From Thermoanaerobaculales bacterium (lineage in GTDB: Bacteria; Acidobacteriota; Thermoanaerobaculia; Thermoanaerobaculales; Sulfomarinibacteraceae), in NCBI GenBank assembly GCA_035358815.1, contig DAOPQC010000019.1, positions 1 through 14,843 of the forward strand: 14,843 bases of DNA, read 5' to 3'. Below the pieces are notes generated by a model. That model did not search any database, had not been told where the DNA came from, and was given only the letters and a program-made list of their open reading frames with translations. Of the stretch, positions 14,773 through 14,843 are shown one piece after another (positions within the stretch are counted from its first letter, which is position 1; each line of letters starts with the position of its first letter). The position numbers and the translations under genes were made by a program.

Positions 14773-14843
14773 CTATTCGATGATCGCCGTGATCGAGCCG
14801 GCGCCGACGGTGCGGCCGCCCTCCCGAATCGCGAACCTCAGCC
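14773..14843 (-). CDS. tuf: Elongation factor Tu, C-terminal fragment (runs off window)
   Basis: This is the last 22 codons of an EF-Tu gene plus its TAG stop. The visible end, LRFAIREGGRTVGAGSITAI followed by IE, is the standard EF-Tu domain III terminus, and the Arg-Glu-Gly-Gly-Arg-Thr-Val segment is diagnostic. It is the first gene of the visible cluster, lying 63 nt upstream of tRNA-Trp. It is not the same copy as the gene at positions 1-55: this fragment is a 3' end and that one is a 5' end, both on the minus strand, so two tuf genes bracket the interval. Confidence 0.95.
   Translation of the reverse strand, partial: LRFAIREGGRTVGAGSITAIIE

Overview
The window is a GC-rich bacterial chromosome segment in which every gene lies on the minus strand. 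It holds the classic transcription/translation core cluster. In transcription order (right to left) this is: tuf (3' end only) - tRNA-Trp(CCA) - secE - nusG - rplK - rplA - rplJ - rplL - rpoB - rpoC - rpsL - rpsG - fusA - tuf (5' end only). All complete genes look intact, with no frameshift, insertion sequence, CRISPR array or foreign island. No gap between genes exceeds about 120 nt.

Organism: RNA polymerase carries the large lineage-specific insertions typical of Gram-negative-type bacteria. RpoB has regions in the positions of E. coli SI1 (beta-i4) and SI2 (beta-i9). RpoC has an SI3-like block in the trigger loop. This argues against Actinobacteria despite the high GC. Gene order (rpoBC running straight into rpsL-rpsG-fusA-tuf, with tuf-trpT-secE upstream) fits Acidobacteriota, deltaproteobacterial-type lineages and others; I lean towards an Acidobacteriota-like organism but cannot prove it from this window.

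Right part (14843-11762): the end of one EF-Tu gene, a strong hairpin, tRNA-Trp with encoded CCA, the SecE translocase subunit, the NusG elongation factor and the four stalk/L1-arm ribosomal proteins L11, L1, L10 and L7/L12. Spacing is 8-26 nt and several Shine-Dalgarno (SD) sequences overlap the preceding stop codon, so this is one tightly coupled operon. A 100-nt gap with a 12-bp hairpin precedes rpoB.

Middle (11661-3184): rpoB and rpoC, nearly contiguous. The most notable feature is an extra stretch of about 60 residues near the RpoB N-terminus with four paired-cysteine knuckles, i.e. two predicted zinc ribbons. It is absent from E. coli RpoB. The first ribbon has exactly the same cysteine spacing (CxC-x12-CxxC) as the N-terminal zinc-binding domain of the neighbouring RpoC.

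Left part (3183-1): a 120-nt gap with a perfect 16-nt palindrome and a second 11-bp hairpin, then the str-type genes rpsL, rpsG and fusA, and the start of a second tuf gene. The interval is therefore bounded by two direct-oriented tuf copies.
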